NCBI GenBank assembly: GCA_002420305.1
Contig: DIHT01000105.1
Coordinates: 12,624-20,859, forward strand
Length of the DNA: 8,236 nucleotides
Reading direction: 5' to 3'
Source: Akkermansiaceae bacterium UBA5689
GTDB taxonomy: Bacteria; Verrucomicrobiota; Verrucomicrobiia; Verrucomicrobiales; Akkermansiaceae
The position numbers and the translations under genes are program-made. The notes beneath the pieces are model-generated. The model was given only the letters and a program-made list of their open reading frames with translations. It was not told the origin of the DNA and did not search any database. This document shows positions 6,695 to 8,236 of this stretch, in pieces (position 1 is the first letter of the stretch; each line of letters opens with the position of its first letter).

Positions 6695-8236
6695 ATGAAC
6701 TTCCTGAATCAGGCATTACTATGGGGTCTCGCAGCAGTTTCGCTCCCCGTTGTCATCCACCTTTTGAACCGCCGGCGTTTTCGCAAGGTGCCGTGGGCCG
6801 CGATGCGTTTTTTAAAGGTCAGTGTAGAGCAGAACCAGAGACGGATGAAGCTGGAGGACTGGATTCTTCTTCTTGTGCGTTGTGCCATGATCGCTCTTCT
6901 CGCGTTTCTGATGGCCCGGCCGGTGATGGAGGGGTTATCGGGTGTTCCTGGGTCCAAGGTGGCCGCTGCCATCATAGTAGATAATTCAGCGAGCATGGGA
7001 ACACGTGAGAACGAATCCACCCGGCTCGCCCGAGCTCAGGAGGCGGCTCATGCGATTCTCTCCGGGTTGCCGGGTGGAACTTCGGTGGCTCTTGCGGGTG
7101 CCTTTCACGCGCACGAAGCGACCAACGATCTTGCACTGGTAGCCTCTCGCATCGATGAAATTTCGCAGACCGATCGCCATGCTGACCTGCAGCAGTCATT
7201 AGAGGTGGCAGCCCGCAGCTTGAAGGGGCAGGCGGCATCCGTGAAGGAACTCTATCTCGTTACTGATGCCCATGCCCCGGAGTGGGGGAACTTTGCGGCG
7301 CTCGAGGCCCGGTTACGGGATATCGCGATGGGGGTAAAAGTGCATCTGGTTACGGTGGGAGCGCCGGTCAGGTCCAATCTGGCCATTAGTAGCCTCAGGC
7401 CTGCGGCGACCCTGCCTTCCGTGAATCAGCCGTTCCGTGTCGATGTGGATGTCACTAACCATGGGTCTGTGTCGATGTCGGCGGTCCCGGTGAAACTACT
7501 GGTGGATGGCCAGGTGGAGGGCGAGCCGTGGATCATCAATGAATTGAAGCCGGGAGGCAGCCAGAGTGCCACCCTGTATGCCTCTCTTCCCAGCCCGGGA
7601 TATCACCGGGTTACCGTGATGCTGGAGGGAGATGAGATGCCTTTCGACGATCGTCGGACGGTGGTGATGAATGCGAGAGAAGAGGTGAGTGTGTTACTGG
7701 TCGACGGGGACCCCGGGCAGGAGGCCCGGGATTCGGAAACCTTCTTTCTTCGCCACGCCTTGGCGCCGGTTCCTGAGGAGGAGCAGGCTGACTACCCTGT
7801 GCAGCCAAGCATTGTTTCTGTCTCGGATCTTGGAGGGGAGAACCTCGATCAGCACCACGCTGTTGTTCTGGCTAATGTTGCGGATGTTCCGCTGGGCTTT
7901 GCGGACCGTCTCGCCTCTTATGTGGAGGCCGGGGGAGGATTAATTATTTTTGCAGGAGGGAATCTCCGACCGGAATCCTACAATACCCTTCTGCATAGAA
8001 AGCATGGTCTTCTGCCCATTACTTTTTCTCCCGATAGAGTGGTCCCTGCGGAGCCACGTAGAGCGGTCCCTACGGAGACCAACCCTCTCGAGCTCGATGG
8101 TGACCTCCTTGCGGGGGTGGTGTTTCGCGACGCGCTGGAGCTGGAGGCTGGTGACAGGGAGTATCGACCGGCTTTGCGTTATGATGACGGTGAACTTGCT
8201 CTTGTTGAGAGTGAGTATGGCCGGGGCAAGGTCTTT
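6695..8236 (+). CDS. BatA-type membrane vWA protein with GATase1-like region (partial, runs off the window)
   Basis: The frame is open from an ATG at 6695 to the window edge (514 codons, no stop), so the C-terminus is missing. The N-terminal BatA domain has a membrane helix (about 5-24), the signature HLLNRRRFRKVPWAAMRFL (22-40) and a second membrane helix (about 55-74). A vWA domain follows (about 88-222) with MIDAS-type D96-N-S98-A-S100 and a strand ending YLVTD191. Where relatives have Thr in the second MIDAS loop (GTDL), this protein reads HADL (162-165). A beta-rich segment with VDVDVTNHGSVS (249-260) suggests a CARDB/Ig-like domain. The region VSVLLVDGDPG (331-341) through VEAGGGLIIFAGGN (410-423) resembles the GATase1-like fold of long BatA proteins in PVC bacteria and Bacteroidetes. 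The ATG lies 5 bases after the DUF58 stop, without its own ribosome site, suggesting coupled translation. Expected at the cytoplasmic membrane. Confidence 0.88.
   Translation, partial: MNFLNQALLWGLAAVSLPVVIHLLNRRRFRKVPWAAMRFLKVSVEQNQRRMKLEDWILLLVRCAMIALLAFLMARPVMEGLSGVPGSKVAAAIIVDNSASMGTRENESTRLARAQEAAHAILSGLPGGTSVALAGAFHAHEATNDLALVASRIDEISQTDRHADLQQSLEVAARSLKGQAASVKELYLVTDAHAPEWGNFAALEARLRDIAMGVKVHLVTVGAPVRSNLAISSLRPAATLPSVNQPFRVDVDVTNHGSVSMSAVPVKLLVDGQVEGEPWIINELKPGGSQSATLYASLPSPGYHRVTVMLEGDEMPFDDRRTVVMNAREEVSVLLVDGDPGQEARDSETFFLRHALAPVPEEEQADYPVQPSIVSVSDLGGENLDQHHAVVLANVADVPLGFADRLASYVEAGGGLIIFAGGNLRPESYNTLLHRKHGLLPITFSPDRVVPAEPRRAVPTETNPLELDGDLLAGVVFRDALELEAGDREYRPALRYDDGELALVESEYGRGKVF
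8035..8080 (+). repeat. Degenerate 24-base tandem repeat, two copies, in the BatA-type gene
   Basis: Copy 1 (8035-8056, TAGAGTGGTCCCTGCGGAGC + CA) and copy 2 (8059-8080, TAGAGCGGTCCCTACGGAGA + CC) start 24 bases apart and match at 18 of 22 positions. In copy 2, GGTCCC and GAGACC can fold around a TACG loop (UNCG class) with one mismatch. The period keeps frame and encodes RVVPAEPR then RAVPTETN (residues about 448-463) in a linker after the GATase1-like core. It could be an inserted dispersed element or local duplication. Confidence 0.55.

Noticed and set aside
6610..6984. Plus-strand open frame bridging the DUF58 and BatA-type genes
   Set aside because: It is out of frame with both; the overlapping frame starting at 6695 gives a clear BatA N-terminus with membrane helices and MIDAS motif.

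Overview
The window looks like chromosomal DNA of moderate GC content from a PVC-superphylum bacterium, most likely a Verrucomicrobiota. The inference rests on three things: a large (601-residue) IspG carrying the inserted middle domain also found in Chlamydiae, Bacteroidetes and plants; a MoxR / DUF58 / BatA-type cassette ending in a long membrane vWA protein with a GATase1-like region; and weak or absent Shine-Dalgarno sequences at most starts. No RNA gene, CRISPR array, insertion sequence or phage gene was seen.

Layout. Positions 1-209 hold a possible tail of an upstream reading frame, an orphan Shine-Dalgarno-like AGGAGG beside a small perfect palindrome, and an AT-rich leader. A plus-strand gene (210-803) encodes a cytoplasmic CBM9-like/DOMON-like protein. 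It converges, with only 5 bases between stops, on a minus-strand operon that reads ispG (3456-1651), clpS (1590-1285) and a DUF2017-like gene (1288-809, overlapping clpS by four bases). The operon pairs isoprenoid precursor synthesis (MEP pathway) with the N-degron adaptor of Clp proteolysis and its frequent genomic partner.

A 129-base divergent spacer with a T10 tract separates ispG from a plus-strand gene (3586-4560) for an exported TraB/GumN (TIKI-like) protein. After a 153-base spacer with a hairpin come three plus-strand genes: a MoxR AAA+ ATPase (4714-5727), a DUF58 protein (GTG start at 5790, ending 6689) and a BatA-type membrane vWA protein (6695 to the window edge, still open). The last two are 5 bases apart and probably translationally linked. 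In this architecture the MoxR ATPase is thought to act as a chaperone-like remodeller on the vWA/MIDAS partners at the membrane; the client is unknown.

Most genes belong to recognisable families and nothing here is convincingly a new system. The points most worth a second look are a degenerate 24-base tandem repeat with UNCG-type hairpin potential inside the BatA-type gene, an Asn-to-Asp change in the N-degron pocket of ClpS, an internal sequence duplication in IspG, and the poorly characterised MoxR cassette itself.
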